A stretch of DNA of 49,059 nt from NCBI GenBank assembly GCA_045536135.1, contig JAZSNA010000004.1, positions 1-49,059 of the forward strand. Direction: 5' to 3'. A program made the position numbers and the translations under genes. Origin of the DNA: JAZSNA01 sp045536135 (lineage in GTDB: Bacteria; Pseudomonadota; Alphaproteobacteria; CAAHEQ01; UBA3637). Below the pieces are notes generated by a model. That model made no database searches. It saw nothing but the letters and a program-made list of their open reading frames with translations, and was not told the origin of the DNA. Shown piece by piece: positions 1 to 9,004 of the stretch (positions are counted from its first letter, which is position 1; each line of letters starts with the position of its first letter).

Positions 1-1
1 T

Positions 2-664
2 ATGACCTCTATTCAACCCAATAATAACGAGACGGCTTTGACATCATGTACAGGTGCTAATGCGGTATTGATGAAGTTCCCCTATCCACCAATCGAGGGG
101 GGAGAGGTCGAAGAACCAGTTAGTTGTCCGAGTGGATATGAAATGGTTAATGGTTCATGTTGCCAGACAAATCAAGTTTGTGGAAATATTTGTTGTGGTA
201 ATGGAAGCTGTAAAAATGGTGTCTGTTATGAGGGGGATAATATCTGTACAAATGGTGTAGCCCATAGTTACTGTTGTGCTGAGGGGGAAAAAGTGTTCAC
301 AGATTTTGTTGCCCAAGAGAATGGCTGTTGTCCAGATACAGCTATTGGATATACAGCAACTAACGGATGTTGCGAGGATATAATATTACAAGACCCGCTT
401 TGGGGTGATTTAGGGTGTTGTCCAAAAGATTCTGGCGGATTTGCTTATTCTGATGGATGTTGTAATGCAGATGAAAAGGCATATGGCGATGTCTATAGTG
501 GTCTATCTCATTGTATTCCAAAAACGTTTACGTGTGATAAAAATGAAGTAACATTTGAAAATTCAAATGGAATTACTTGTTGTCCGAGCGGTTCAACCGG
601 TTACTCAGCAGATGACTACTGTTGTTATGATTCTGATGGGAACTGTCTAGAGGAAGAATACTAA
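2..664 (+). CDS. Cysteine-pair-rich exported protein, probably cut off at its 5' end
   Basis: The function is not recognised. The frame is open to the window edge. The first ATG (position 2) is followed by polar residues and no signal peptide, so the true start probably lies upstream. The visible 220 residues carry nine adjacent Cys-Cys pairs (SCC, ICC, YCC, four GCC, TCC, YCC) plus single cysteines, separated by Gly/Asn/Asp/Ser-rich segments of 8 to 25 residues. Recurring units look like NGCC, GCCP and CCPSG, ending in an acidic tail (LEEEY). This recalls granulin-like or other disulfide-stapled extracellular repeats, but the spacing is too irregular to assign a family. Disulfide bonding would require export to periplasm or surface, which is inference. 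A strong terminator follows, so the gene is transcriptionally separate from rplY. Confidence 0.75.
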   Translation: MTSIQPNNNETALTSCTGANAVLMKFPYPPIEGGEVEEPVSCPSGYEMVNGSCCQTNQVCGNICCGNGSCKNGVCYEGDNICTNGVAHSYCCAEGEKVFTDFVAQENGCCPDTAIGYTATNGCCEDIILQDPLWGDLGCCPKDSGGFAYSDGCCNADEKAYGDVYSGLSHCIPKTFTCDKNEVTFENSNGITCCPSGSTGYSADDYCCYDSDGNCLEEEY

Positions 665-701
665 TCACACAAAAGTATTACAAATCATTTAACTTCCTAT
701 A

Positions 702-730
702 AAAGTCCGGGACACCCCGGACTTTTTGTT
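702..730 (+). terminator. Intrinsic terminator after the Cys-rich gene
   Basis: A perfect 10-bp stem (702-711 with 716-725, core GTCCGGG/CCCGGAC) closes a 4-nt ACAC loop and runs into a T-rich stretch. It lies 37 bases past the stop codon. Confidence 0.9.
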
Positions 731-747
731 TTCCAAAAAAATAATTC

Positions 748-776
748 TTGCATTTTATTGTTTTTTGGTGTATAAG
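748..776 (+). promoter_or_regulatory. Promoter of the rplY-pth-ychF operon
   Basis: TTGCAT at 748-753 and TATAAG at 771-776 are separated by exactly 17 bases, a good sigma-70-type match. It lies between the upstream terminator and the structured rplY leader and predicts a leader of roughly 85 bases. Confidence 0.75.
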
Positions 777-782
777 AGACCT

Positions 783-838
783 ACTTTCCGGTCGGAAAGT
801 TGGGTTTTATTCTTCCCCCCTGGAGGAGTTTAAAACCC
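783..838 (+). promoter_or_regulatory. Structured 5' leader of rplY
   Basis: Two stem-loops lie between promoter and start codon. The first is ACTTTCC-GGTC-GGAAAGT (783-800, 7 bp). The second pairs GGGTTTTA (802-809) with TAAAACCC (831-838) and contains an inner CUUCC/GGAGG helix. The Shine-Dalgarno sequence (AAAGGA) lies about 20 bases further on. A leader this structured ahead of a ribosomal protein gene could be an autoregulatory site, because bL25 binds a 5S rRNA helix with a loop E. That role is inference. Confidence 0.5.
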
Positions 839-869
839 TTAAACAACTATTTAAACAAAGGATATTAAA

Positions 870-1490
870 ATGGCAAATACAATTGAGCTTAAAGTTCAAA
901 AAAGAGAAAAAGCAGGTAAGGGGTCCTCTAGAGCCATCCGTCGCACAGGGTTTATTCCGGCTGTGATTTATGGTGATAAAAAAGAACCCGTATTATTCTC
1001 TATGGAAGAAAAGGTAATGGTTTCTTTATTAAACAAACCGGGACTGTGGACACACCAATTTGAAATTGATGTGGACGGAACAAAATATCACGCATTGTGT
1101 CAAGATGTTCAATATCATCCGGTTTCAGACCGTCCGATTCATGCTGATTTCTTACGAATCAATCAAAATGAAAAAATCAAAATCGAAGTACCGGTTCATT
1201 ATTTGGATGAAGACGTCAATATGGCAATTAAATCCGGTATGACTTTGAATATTGTTCATCGCTCTGTTGAAATTTTGACAACGGCTGACAATATTCCGGA
1301 CAATTTGGAAGTTTCAGTTGCCGAGTTAACAAAAGATGGTGCAATTACAACTGCTGATTTAAAATTGCCGGCTGGTGTTTCTTTGACACATGAAGATGAA
1401 ATTACCTTGGCCACTTTAACCGCTCCGGTTGATGAGGGTGCAACGGAATCTTCTGAAACTTCTACATCAGACGAGGCTAAAAAGGAATAA
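870..1490 (+). CDS. rplY: Large ribosomal subunit protein bL25 (Ctc form)
   Basis: This is a 50S subunit protein that binds 5S rRNA. The 206 residues show the two-domain Ctc/TL5 layout. The N-terminal L25 domain covers about residues 1-95, with the basic RNA-binding start KREKAGKGSSRAIRRTGFIPAVIYG. A C-terminal beta domain covers about 100-188 and is followed by an acidic Ser/Thr/Glu tail. E. coli has only the short form; the long form is usual in alphaproteobacteria. The ATG is preceded by AAAGGATATTAAA, which supports the start. It is first in an operon with pth, whose start lies 2 bases past this stop, a common rplY-pth linkage. Confidence 0.95.
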   Translation: MANTIELKVQKREKAGKGSSRAIRRTGFIPAVIYGDKKEPVLFSMEEKVMVSLLNKPGLWTHQFEIDVDGTKYHALCQDVQYHPVSDRPIHADFLRINQNEKIKIEVPVHYLDEDVNMAIKSGMTLNIVHRSVEILTTADNIPDNLEVSVAELTKDGAITTADLKLPAGVSLTHEDEITLATLTAPVDEGATESSETSTSDEAKKE

Positions 1491-1492
1491 TC

Positions 1493-2056
1493 ATGTTTGT
1501 TATTGTGGGGCTTGGTAATCCGACACCGGAATATGCAAAGACTCGACATAACGCTGGTTTTATAGCGGTGGACGAAATTGCCCACCGCTTTTCCTTTGAT
1601 GATTTTAAGAAAAAAGACAATGCCTTAATTTCCATCGGACAAATCGCCGAACAAAAAGTCATTCTGGTAAAGCCATTAACTTATATGAACTTATCCGGCG
1701 AAGCGGTTGGACCTATTTGTCATTTTTACAAGATTCTGCCCCAAAATGTCATTGTCTTTCATGATGATATTGACTTAAAAGTTGCGGATATTCGCATCAA
1801 AAAAGGCGGTTCTTCAGCCGGACATAACGGTATAAAAAATATAGACAAAGCGATAACATCCGAATATTGGCGTGTCCGAATCGGTGTTGGGAAATCGGAA
1901 GATACCGCAAATTATGTCTTGGGAAATTTTCCGACCGCTGATTTGAATAACATACAAAGATCATTAGACATCGTTTTTAATAATTTAGACATCTTCTTTC
2001 ACGATGGAGGAGATGCATTTTCAAAAAAAGTAAAGGATTTAATCAATGGGATTTAA
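1493..2056 (+). CDS. pth: Peptidyl-tRNA hydrolase
   Basis: Pth cleaves the ester bond of peptidyl-tRNAs released from stalled ribosomes and so recycles tRNA in the cytoplasm. The 187 residues match the usual bacterial length. Visible motifs are GLGNP (6-10), HNAGF with the catalytic His at about 19, PLTYMNLSG with Asn at about 66, HDDIDL with Asp at about 91, and GGSSAGHNG with Asn at about 112. It is translated right after rplY, using AAGGAATAATC at the end of rplY as ribosome binding site. Its last 11 bases overlap ychF, so rplY, pth and ychF form one operon. Confidence 0.96.
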   Translation: MFVIVGLGNPTPEYAKTRHNAGFIAVDEIAHRFSFDDFKKKDNALISIGQIAEQKVILVKPLTYMNLSGEAVGPICHFYKILPQNVIVFHDDIDLKVADIRIKKGGSSAGHNGIKNIDKAITSEYWRVRIGVGKSEDTANYVLGNFPTADLNNIQRSLDIVFNNLDIFFHDGGDAFSKKVKDLINGI

Positions 2057-3149
2057 TTGTGGTATCGTTGGTTTACCTAATGTCGGTAAATCAACTTTAT
2101 TTAATGCTCTAACATCAACACAAGCTGCTCAAAGTGCAAACTATCCGTTCTGTACCATAGAACCGAATGTCGGTCGTGTCGCCGTTCCAGATGAACGCTT
2201 GGACAAGCTGGCACAAATTGACCACAGTGCAAAAATAATTTATACTCAATTAGAATTCGTGGATATCGCCGGATTAGTCAAAGGGGCTTCCAAAGGCGAA
2301 GGTTTAGGCAATCAATTTTTGGGAAACATCCGTCAAACAGATGCCATTATCCACCTGCTCCGCTGTTTTGATAATCCGGATATTACCCATGTCGAGGGGT
2401 CTATCAATCCCATTCGGGATATTGAAATTATCGATACGGAATTAATGCTTTCGGATTTAGAAAGCTTAACCAAAAGAATAGACGGCGTTCAAAAAAGGGC
2501 TAAACAAGGTGATAAAGAAAGTGCCGAACTTTATCCCATTATGCGTCAGGTATTGGATGCCTTGGAAAATGGGAAGCCGGCCCGTTCCGTCCGTCCGAAT
2601 GACGAAGATAAGCTGAAAATTTTTAACTCTTTATTTTTATTAACGGCAAAACCGACTCTTTATGTTTGTAATGTGAATGAAGACGAAGCCGTCAATGGAA
2701 ATCAATATACCGAAATGGTTCAACAATATTGCCAAAAAAACGGCAATCCAATGATTATCATTTCGGCAGAAATTGAAAGTCAAATTGCCAATCTTGAAGA
2801 CCCGGTGGAACAAAAAGAATTCCTTCAAACCATCGGATTGGAAGAAACCGGATTAAACAAATTAATCAAAAGCGGATATGAATTACTGGGTTTATGTACT
2901 TATTTCACATCCGGTCCGACCGAGGCACACGCATGGACAATTCCGATTGGTTGTTCTGCACCGAAAGCAGCCGGTGTCATCCATACAGATTTTGAAAAAG
3001 GTTTTATTCGGGCCGAAGTTATATCATACAACGACTACATTCAATATGGTGGTGAAGTTGGAGCGAAAGAAGCCGGCAAACTCCGAACCGAAGGTAAAAA
3101 TTACATTATGCAAGACGGTGATATTGCACACTTTTTATTCAATAAATAA
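2046..3149 (+). CDS. ychF: Redox-regulated ATPase YchF (Obg family)
   Basis: YchF is a universally conserved P-loop protein that binds ribosomes and, unlike its GTPase relatives, prefers ATP. The 367 residues contain the Walker A motif GLPNVGKST (about 9-17), the switch region FVDIAGLVKGASKGEGLGN (about 72-89), and NVNE in place of the GTP-specific NKxD, which fits ATP use. An inserted helical arm follows, and a C-terminal TGS domain spans about 280-363. The start overlaps the end of pth by 11 bases. The gene runs convergently into the next one with only 8 bases between stops and no clear terminator. Confidence 0.96.
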   Translation: MGFNCGIVGLPNVGKSTLFNALTSTQAAQSANYPFCTIEPNVGRVAVPDERLDKLAQIDHSAKIIYTQLEFVDIAGLVKGASKGEGLGNQFLGNIRQTDAIIHLLRCFDNPDITHVEGSINPIRDIEIIDTELMLSDLESLTKRIDGVQKRAKQGDKESAELYPIMRQVLDALENGKPARSVRPNDEDKLKIFNSLFLLTAKPTLYVCNVNEDEAVNGNQYTEMVQQYCQKNGNPMIIISAEIESQIANLEDPVEQKEFLQTIGLEETGLNKLIKSGYELLGLCTYFTSGPTEAHAWTIPIGCSAPKAAGVIHTDFEKGFIRAEVISYNDYIQYGGEVGAKEAGKLRTEGKNYIMQDGDIAHFLFNK

Positions 3150-3157
3150 TCTTAATA

Positions 3158-4408
3158 TTACGGCATCGGTGCATTTGCTAAATCAGAGGAAGAAAATAAT
3201 CCGCCCCGTTTAGAATTTGCGCCTTGTTTTGCATTTTTGGATTTAGAACCGGAAGTCGAAGAAGCTTTTGAATTAACAGCCCGACCTTCTGGAGCCATTT
3301 CATCGGACGGCAAAACAGTCAAAGACAAACCCAAAAATTCATCTTCTTTTTTCTTCAAGAAATCTTCTTGTCCCCGATTATCCTCACCAACTCGTTCAAT
3401 CCAACGTTCAACATCATCGATATCGAATTCAATTTGTTTCAATTGTTCGTCGGTTAAGTTTTTATCATTCAAGTTTTGTAAAGACTGTCCACGTGTATTT
3501 AAAAAATTATTTTGACGTTCATATTCGGATAATATTTTTTCATTTTCCTTCAAAATATCATCATATTCCAAAGCACCATCATCCACATACAACTTCAAGA
3601 ATTCAACTCGTTCATTTTGTCGTTGATCTTGACGACGTAATTCATCAATTTCCTTTTTTAAATCCAAAATACGGGCAACATATTGTTCCATCTTTGAGCC
3701 GATGTATTTTTTACTGTATGCGTTTTGAATTCGTTCAATTTCCTGATTTAAAACCTCGACTTCACGTCTCAAACGATCAGCCTGTTGCATTAAGCTTTCA
3801 CGAGATAATTCTTCGGCCTTATTATTTTCCACATCCTCTCCGCTGACTTTAATCTCAGCACCGGACCGAATTAACGATATATCCAAATTCATCTTTTCAA
3901 TAGATGCCTTTAACTGTTCTTCCAACAAACGATTTTCCGCAATTTCGTTTTCTTGATTAGTTTTGATTTGGTCAACCATATCTGTTGCAGCATTCGTTGC
4001 GGTTTCAATTTCCTTTATTCCCAATCCCTGTTCGATTGTATTAGACAATTCCGTGGCATCCTCATTTCCTTGCAACGAAGAAATAATCGACCACTTATAC
4101 GCGGCTAATTCATCAACGGGCAACACAGAACCCTCATGATACATTTTAGCCACTTGATAAGCAGCATCTGAATTTCCGAGCAAAGCCGAAGAAACCAAAC
4201 AATAAGCAGACCCCCGCTTGGAACGTCCAACCGTTTTATATAAAGACATACCGACTTCATACAATTCTTTATCATCAAAAATTGTATCGCATTCCGGCGG
4301 AACAATCAAAGGCTCATCTGCCGAATCAAACCCCCAATAAACCTCTTGCGATTGTATTGAAGTCATAAAAGACAAACAAAAAACAGTCGTTAATAAAATT
4401 TTTTTCAT
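3158..4408 (-). CDS. Exported Sel1-repeat protein with long coiled coil
   Basis: The 416 residues start with a signal peptide (MKKILLTTVFCLSFMTSIQS), predicting export. Residues about 35-125 resemble one or two Sel1/TPR-like repeats (SALLGNSDAAYQVAKMYHEG, then AAYKWSIISSLQGNEDA). From about 130 to 360 the protein is strongly charged, rich in Glu, Lys, Gln and Leu, and has the look of a continuous coiled coil (KASIEKMNLDISLI, RREVEVLNQEIERI, LDLKKEIDELRRQ). The C-terminus is low-complexity Ser/Lys/Asn. The role is unknown. The layout of a short repeat domain plus a long coil suggests a periplasmic scaffold, by inference. It is transcribed alone, divergently from glgP, and is one of three Sel1-type exported proteins in this window. 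Confidence 0.8.
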   Translation of the reverse strand: MKKILLTTVFCLSFMTSIQSQEVYWGFDSADEPLIVPPECDTIFDDKELYEVGMSLYKTVGRSKRGSAYCLVSSALLGNSDAAYQVAKMYHEGSVLPVDELAAYKWSIISSLQGNEDATELSNTIEQGLGIKEIETATNAATDMVDQIKTNQENEIAENRLLEEQLKASIEKMNLDISLIRSGAEIKVSGEDVENNKAEELSRESLMQQADRLRREVEVLNQEIERIQNAYSKKYIGSKMEQYVARILDLKKEIDELRRQDQRQNERVEFLKLYVDDGALEYDDILKENEKILSEYERQNNFLNTRGQSLQNLNDKNLTDEQLKQIEFDIDDVERWIERVGEDNRGQEDFLKKKEDEFLGLSLTVLPSDEMAPEGRAVNSKASSTSGSKSKNAKQGANSKRGGLFSSSDLANAPMP

Positions 4409-4518
4409 TTTAGCACCGATTTTTCCTGTTTTAAGGATAATCTATCTTTTATTAAGATAAAGTTAATTTTTTTATTTTATATTGATAATGACAGATTTTA
4501 TTAAAGGAGCTTTTTATA

Positions 4519-6951
4519 ATGAAACCATCTCAAAAAAAAATAACTGCAAAAGAATTAAAAAAATTAATTGAATTTCATATCAAATATACATTATGCAAAC
4601 AAATCGGTGAAGCTCATAAAAAACACCTGTTTACAGCACTAGCCTTGGCAGTTCGTGATCTTTGTGTGGATCAAATGATGCAAACGGCTAAACGACATAA
4701 CGAAAAAAACACCAAACGCATCTATTATCTGTCAATGGAATATTTGATTGGACGAAGCTTGGAAAACAATTTAAGATGCTTGGGAATTTATAATCTTTTA
4801 GATAAAATAAAACTTAAAAACCCTATTCCGTTGAAATCCGTTTTTGATATGGAATATGATCCGGCGCTGGGTAACGGTGGCTTGGGTCGCTTAGCATTTT
4901 GTATTTTGGATTCCTTAGCAACTTTGGGATATGCATCTTACGGATACGGTATCAATTACCAATTTGGCCTATTTAAACAAAAATTTGAAAACGGTTATCA
5001 GATTGAAGAAACCGATTCTTGGCTGGATGAAAGTTCCCCATGGCAAATTGAAAGAACTGATCGAACTGTATATATTCCAATCAAAGGACGTGTTGTTTTA
5101 CAAAATGGTCATCCCATTTGGACCGATGTCGGACACATCAAGGGTATCCCTTTTGACATGCCGGTCGTCGGATACGGTGGACAAAGCATCAATTATTTAC
5201 GACTTTATTCAGCGCATGCCACAAATGAATTAGACTTAAAAGCCTTTAATACCGGCAGCTATATCAAAGCCGTTGAAAAAAAAGTTCAAATGGAAACCAT
5301 TTCCAAGATTTTATATCCGTCTGATTCTTTTGAAGAGGGCCGTCATTTACGATTTGTCCAACAATATTTCTTTACGTCTTGCGCTTTGAAAGACATCATG
5401 AGACGCTTTTTTGAAAAGAATAAAAATCTCAAAGATCTGCCTAAAAAAGTTGTCATTCAACTAAATGACACACACCCGACTTTGGCTATTTTAGAGCTGA
5501 TGCGTATTTTGATGGACGAACACCATCTGAATTTTGTTGATGCTTGGGATATAACCACCCAAACAATGGCATATACAAACCATACATTATTACCGGAAGC
5601 ATTGGAAAAATGGGACATCAAAGAATTTGAAGAATGGTTGCCCAGACACTTAAATATTCTGTTTCAAATCAATGATTGGTTAATGAATTTGGTTGAAAAA
5701 AGATTTCCGCATGATCTTTATAAAAAACAAGTCTTATCCATTTTTGAAGAAGGCGAGCATAAAAAAGTCCGGATGGCTAATTTAGCTATCGCCGGCAGTT
5801 TTTCGGTCAATGGTGTGGCAGGACTTCATTCTGAATTAATTAAGTCACAACTTGTCCCCGATTTTTATGAACTTTGGCCACAAAAATTTAATAACAAAAC
5901 CAATGGTGTCACACCTCGCCGTTGGCTTATAGATTCCAATCCGGATTTAAGTGCTTTAATTACAAAAAAAATCGGGAAAACGTGGCCAACGCACTTGGAA
6001 GAACTTGAAAAATTAAATGATTTTGCAAATGATGAAGGCTTTTTAAGATCTTTTGTCAAAATTAAGCATCAAAATAAACAAAAACTGGCCGATTATATCT
6101 TAAAGTCTACTGGTATTTTGGTCAATCCGGATTCAATTTTTGATGTCCAAGTCAAACGAATCCACGAATATAAACGACAACTTTTAAATATTTTTCATGT
6201 CATTTATGAATACTTAACCGTCAAAGAAGATCATCATACGCTTATTCATCCCAAAACATACATATTTGCTGGGAAAGCCGCTCCGGAATATCAAATGGCA
6301 AAATTAATTATTAAATTAATTAACTCTGTGGCTAAAACCGTCAACAATGATCCGACGGTTAATGGTCAAATCAAGGTTGTATTCATTCCGAACTATAATG
6401 TATCGACAGCCGAATTAATTTTCCCGGGAGCCGATGTTTCCGAACAAATATCCACCGCAGGCTTTGAAGCTTCCGGAACCGGAAATATGAAATTCATGAT
6501 GAATGGTGCATTAACTGTCGGAACTTTGGACGGAGCAAACATTGAAATCCGGCAACAAGTCGGTGAGGATAATTTTTATCTGTTCGGGCTGACCGCCGAT
6601 GAAGTTAAAAAAGTTCAACAAAACAATAAACCTTGGGATTTATATCATAAAGACAAACGTATTAAACGTGTCATGGATACATTAACCAACAATGTCTTTA
6701 ACAAAGATGAGCCGGGTATTTTTGATCCATTATTCCAAAACATTATGACACAAGATTATTTCCTTGTTTTATCTGATTTCGTATCTTATATTGAAATACA
6801 GGAAAAAATATCCATGGATTATCTGGATTGGCATACATGGGGACAAAAAAGCCTTTTAAATGTGGCTCACAGCGGATATTTTTCATCTGACCGAACTGTC
6901 ACGGAATACGCAAAGGATATTTGGCATATTACACCGACAACGGAGAAATAA
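4519..6951 (+). CDS. glgP: Glycogen/alpha-glucan phosphorylase
   Basis: GlgP uses phosphate to release glucose-1-phosphate from the ends of alpha-1,4-glucans, with pyridoxal phosphate as cofactor. The 810 residues match the usual 800-830. The PLP-binding segment EASGTGNMKFMMNG puts the Schiff-base lysine at about residue 658. Other family motifs are DPALGNGGLGRLA (about 114-126), the substrate region NDTHPTLAI, and KRIHEYKRQ. The ATG follows AAAGGAGCTTTTTATA. No other glycogen genes are in the window, so the glucan source is not shown. trmB follows with its start one base after this stop. Confidence 0.96.
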   Translation: MKPSQKKITAKELKKLIEFHIKYTLCKQIGEAHKKHLFTALALAVRDLCVDQMMQTAKRHNEKNTKRIYYLSMEYLIGRSLENNLRCLGIYNLLDKIKLKNPIPLKSVFDMEYDPALGNGGLGRLAFCILDSLATLGYASYGYGINYQFGLFKQKFENGYQIEETDSWLDESSPWQIERTDRTVYIPIKGRVVLQNGHPIWTDVGHIKGIPFDMPVVGYGGQSINYLRLYSAHATNELDLKAFNTGSYIKAVEKKVQMETISKILYPSDSFEEGRHLRFVQQYFFTSCALKDIMRRFFEKNKNLKDLPKKVVIQLNDTHPTLAILELMRILMDEHHLNFVDAWDITTQTMAYTNHTLLPEALEKWDIKEFEEWLPRHLNILFQINDWLMNLVEKRFPHDLYKKQVLSIFEEGEHKKVRMANLAIAGSFSVNGVAGLHSELIKSQLVPDFYELWPQKFNNKTNGVTPRRWLIDSNPDLSALITKKIGKTWPTHLEELEKLNDFANDEGFLRSFVKIKHQNKQKLADYILKSTGILVNPDSIFDVQVKRIHEYKRQLLNIFHVIYEYLTVKEDHHTLIHPKTYIFAGKAAPEYQMAKLIIKLINSVAKTVNNDPTVNGQIKVVFIPNYNVSTAELIFPGADVSEQISTAGFEASGTGNMKFMMNGALTVGTLDGANIEIRQQVGEDNFYLFGLTADEVKKVQQNNKPWDLYHKDKRIKRVMDTLTNNVFNKDEPGIFDPLFQNIMTQDYFLVLSDFVSYIEIQEKISMDYLDWHTWGQKSLLNVAHSGYFSSDRTVTEYAKDIWHITPTTEK

Positions 6952-6952
6952 A

Positions 6953-7639
6953 ATGAGATTAAATTTTTACGGTCGACGACATGGTAAAAAAATCAAACCG
7001 AATAGAATGGAAATTCTGAACCAAACAATGTCTCAACTTGAAATAAAAAGACCCGAAGAAGCAACCGATTTATTACCGCCTCAAAATTTATTTGAAGACA
7101 AAAATCATCCCGTTTTTTTGGAAATCGGTTTTGGTGGAGGGGAACATCTGGCATATCAAGCATTTAAAAATCCGGATATTAACTTTATCGGAGCAGAACC
7201 TTTTATTAATGGCGTTGCATCATTATGTGCCCACATTACGGATGAAATAACCCATGAAGTCAAATTTAAAAACATTCGCATCTTTCCGGATGATATTCGG
7301 ATACTGTTTCCGTTTTTCCCGAATGAATGCTTGGATAAAATTTTTGTCCTTTATCCGGATCCTTGGCCCAAAGCCAGACATGAAAACCGTCGAATCTTAA
7401 ATGGCGATAATTTAAAACAACTTCACAGATTATTAAAAAAAGGTCATATTCTGCAAGTCGCAACAGATGTCGAAGATTATGCGAATTGGGCCATTGAACA
7501 AGTCCAATCCGGCGGTTTATTTAAACAAATAAATCCATCTGTTCATACACCGCCTGTTGATTGGGTTTCAACCCGATACGAACAAAAGGGATTACGGGCC
7601 GGACGAACACCTTTTTATTTTTTATTTGAAAAAATTTAA
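6953..7639 (+). CDS. trmB: tRNA (guanine-46-N7)-methyltransferase
   Basis: TrmB methylates N7 of G46 in the variable loop of tRNAs using S-adenosylmethionine. I place the start at the ATG at 6953, one base past the glgP stop and 7 bases after GGAG. The frame stays open about 31 codons upstream, but that part lies inside glgP. The 228 residues contain SAM motif I FLEIGFGGGEHL (about 47-58), the family signature YPDPWPKARHENRR and the late motif ATDVEDYA. The N-terminus (NFYGRRHGKKIK) is the basic tRNA-contacting region. It runs convergently into the Sel1 gene and overlaps it by 4 bases. Confidence 0.93.
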   Translation: MRLNFYGRRHGKKIKPNRMEILNQTMSQLEIKRPEEATDLLPPQNLFEDKNHPVFLEIGFGGGEHLAYQAFKNPDINFIGAEPFINGVASLCAHITDEITHEVKFKNIRIFPDDIRILFPFFPNECLDKIFVLYPDPWPKARHENRRILNGDNLKQLHRLLKKGHILQVATDVEDYANWAIEQVQSGGLFKQINPSVHTPPVDWVSTRYEQKGLRAGRTPFYFLFEKI

Positions 7640-9003
7640 GTTCGTTTTTCAAACAAACCGCCGACACCCTTTTCTTTTTTATAACGTTTTGTTGATGATA
7701 GCTCGGTTGCTTCATTAACTTGTGCGGGTGTCAGTTGAGAACGAACCTGTTCTTGGGTTGCCGTAATAATTGATTTTAAACTGTAATCGGCATTCTTTTC
7801 ACAAACCAATAACCACATATAACATTGTTTTAAATCCAATGGGACAACCTCTCCCTTACAATACATCTGAGCCAGTTTAAATTGAGCTTCACTGTTTCCC
7901 AATTCGGCTGATTTTTCATACCAATATACTGCCTTTTGAGAATCCTGAACCCGATTTTCAAAAATCCGAGCCAAATATAAAAAGCCGTCGGCCTGTTTAG
8001 CTTTGGGTAATTTTTCCATTTTAACTTCTAAATCCAACATTCTTTTATTCGCCAAAGTATCTTCCAATTCTTCGGAAGATACACCGAATTCAGCCCCATC
8101 AGATAATATCACATTTTCTTGACGTTCCAATTCAGCCATGGTTGTTTCATCATTAAAATCAGGAATAATCGGATTAGGTTCCATTAACTCAGCTTCTGGA
8201 ACGGTTTCCTTTTCGGAAAGCGGTTTCCATTCTCGTGCAGTCTTTTGAGCAATTTCCAAATATTTAATATCATTCATTTGTTTTGCCAAAGCATCCCGAC
8301 GAATAGCGGCATCTTCACCGATTTTATCTGTATTATACGCAGCTAATATCGCATTCCAAACATAGGCATTCACAATATTTTTAATAAAAACATTATTTTC
8401 CAAGATATCTGCCAAATCGATTTGAGCCTGAACATATCCCTGATTAGCCGAACGGGTCAACCAACGCAAAGCCAAGGCATAATCCTGCGGCACCCCTCGA
8501 CCGAATAAGTAAAAGCTTCCCAACTTATACTGTGCCTTGGCATTACCTTGTAATGCCCCCATTTTATAAAAACCGGTCGCATAAGTATAATTTTTGGGAA
8601 CTTCTTTTCCTTCGGCATAAACTTCTCCCAATTGGAATAACGCTTCGCCATCGCCGGCACGCGCGGCATCTTTTAAAATATTCAAGGCCTGCGGAATATC
8701 CTGTTTAATACCATCCCCACGCAACATCATTCGACCCAAAGCAGCCGCAGCCTTCGGATTACCGGAACCATACGATTTCAAATACAGGTTGGAAGCATTA
8801 TCCTTTGAAACCGGCACGCCAAGTCCCTCTTCATACATTTTTCCCAAATAATATGTTGCAATATTATTTCCCTCTTGATCCAAATAGGTAAATTCATCGA
8901 AAGCATCCTTATACCGTTGATGTTCAAAAGCATTTAAAGCCTCCGGCAATCCGGCTTGAACGGAAAAACAAAAAACGGTTATTGTCAATAAATATTTCAA
9001 CAT
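7636..9003 (-). CDS. Exported Sel1-repeat (SLR) protein, 455 residues
   Basis: An N-terminal signal peptide (MLKYLLTITVFCFSVQA) is followed by Sel1-like repeats: four consecutive units in about 45-205 (for example YYLGKMYEEGLGVP, LGRMMLRGDGIKQD, LGEVYAEGKEVPKN, LGSFYLFGRGVPQD). A charged linker spans about 230-335, and one or two more units lie in about 340-410 (YWYEKSAELGNSEAQFKLAQMY). Sel1 repeats form TPR-like helical hairpins that bind proteins. The partner is unknown and the location is predicted to be periplasmic. It lies one base downstream of the rsmB stop on the same strand, so it is probably the last gene of the long division operon or driven by readthrough from it. Confidence 0.85.
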   Translation of the reverse strand: MLKYLLTITVFCFSVQAGLPEALNAFEHQRYKDAFDEFTYLDQEGNNIATYYLGKMYEEGLGVPVSKDNASNLYLKSYGSGNPKAAAALGRMMLRGDGIKQDIPQALNILKDAARAGDGEALFQLGEVYAEGKEVPKNYTYATGFYKMGALQGNAKAQYKLGSFYLFGRGVPQDYALALRWLTRSANQGYVQAQIDLADILENNVFIKNIVNAYVWNAILAAYNTDKIGEDAAIRRDALAKQMNDIKYLEIAQKTAREWKPLSEKETVPEAELMEPNPIIPDFNDETTMAELERQENVILSDGAEFGVSSEELEDTLANKRMLDLEVKMEKLPKAKQADGFLYLARIFENRVQDSQKAVYWYEKSAELGNSEAQFKLAQMYCKGEVVPLDLKQCYMWLLVCEKNADYSLKSIITATQEQVRSQLTPAQVNEATELSSTKRYKKEKGVGGLFEKRT

Positions 9004-9004
9004 A

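Noticed and set aside
748..966. Open frame of 72 codons across the rplY promoter and start
   Set aside because: It spans the promoter, the structured leader and the start of rplY in another frame and has no ribosome binding site.
2878..3213. Open frame of 111 codons over the end of ychF
   Set aside because: It is an out-of-frame shadow of the conserved TGS domain of YchF and has no ribosome binding site.
4443..4459. Inverted repeat TATCTT...AAGATA between the Sel1 gene and glgP
   Set aside because: It is short and AT-rich, with no second copy noticed, so an operator call is not supported.
6860..6952. Longer trmB start inside glgP
   Set aside because: The added residues lie in glgP coding sequence, and the ATG at 6953 has a proper ribosome binding site.
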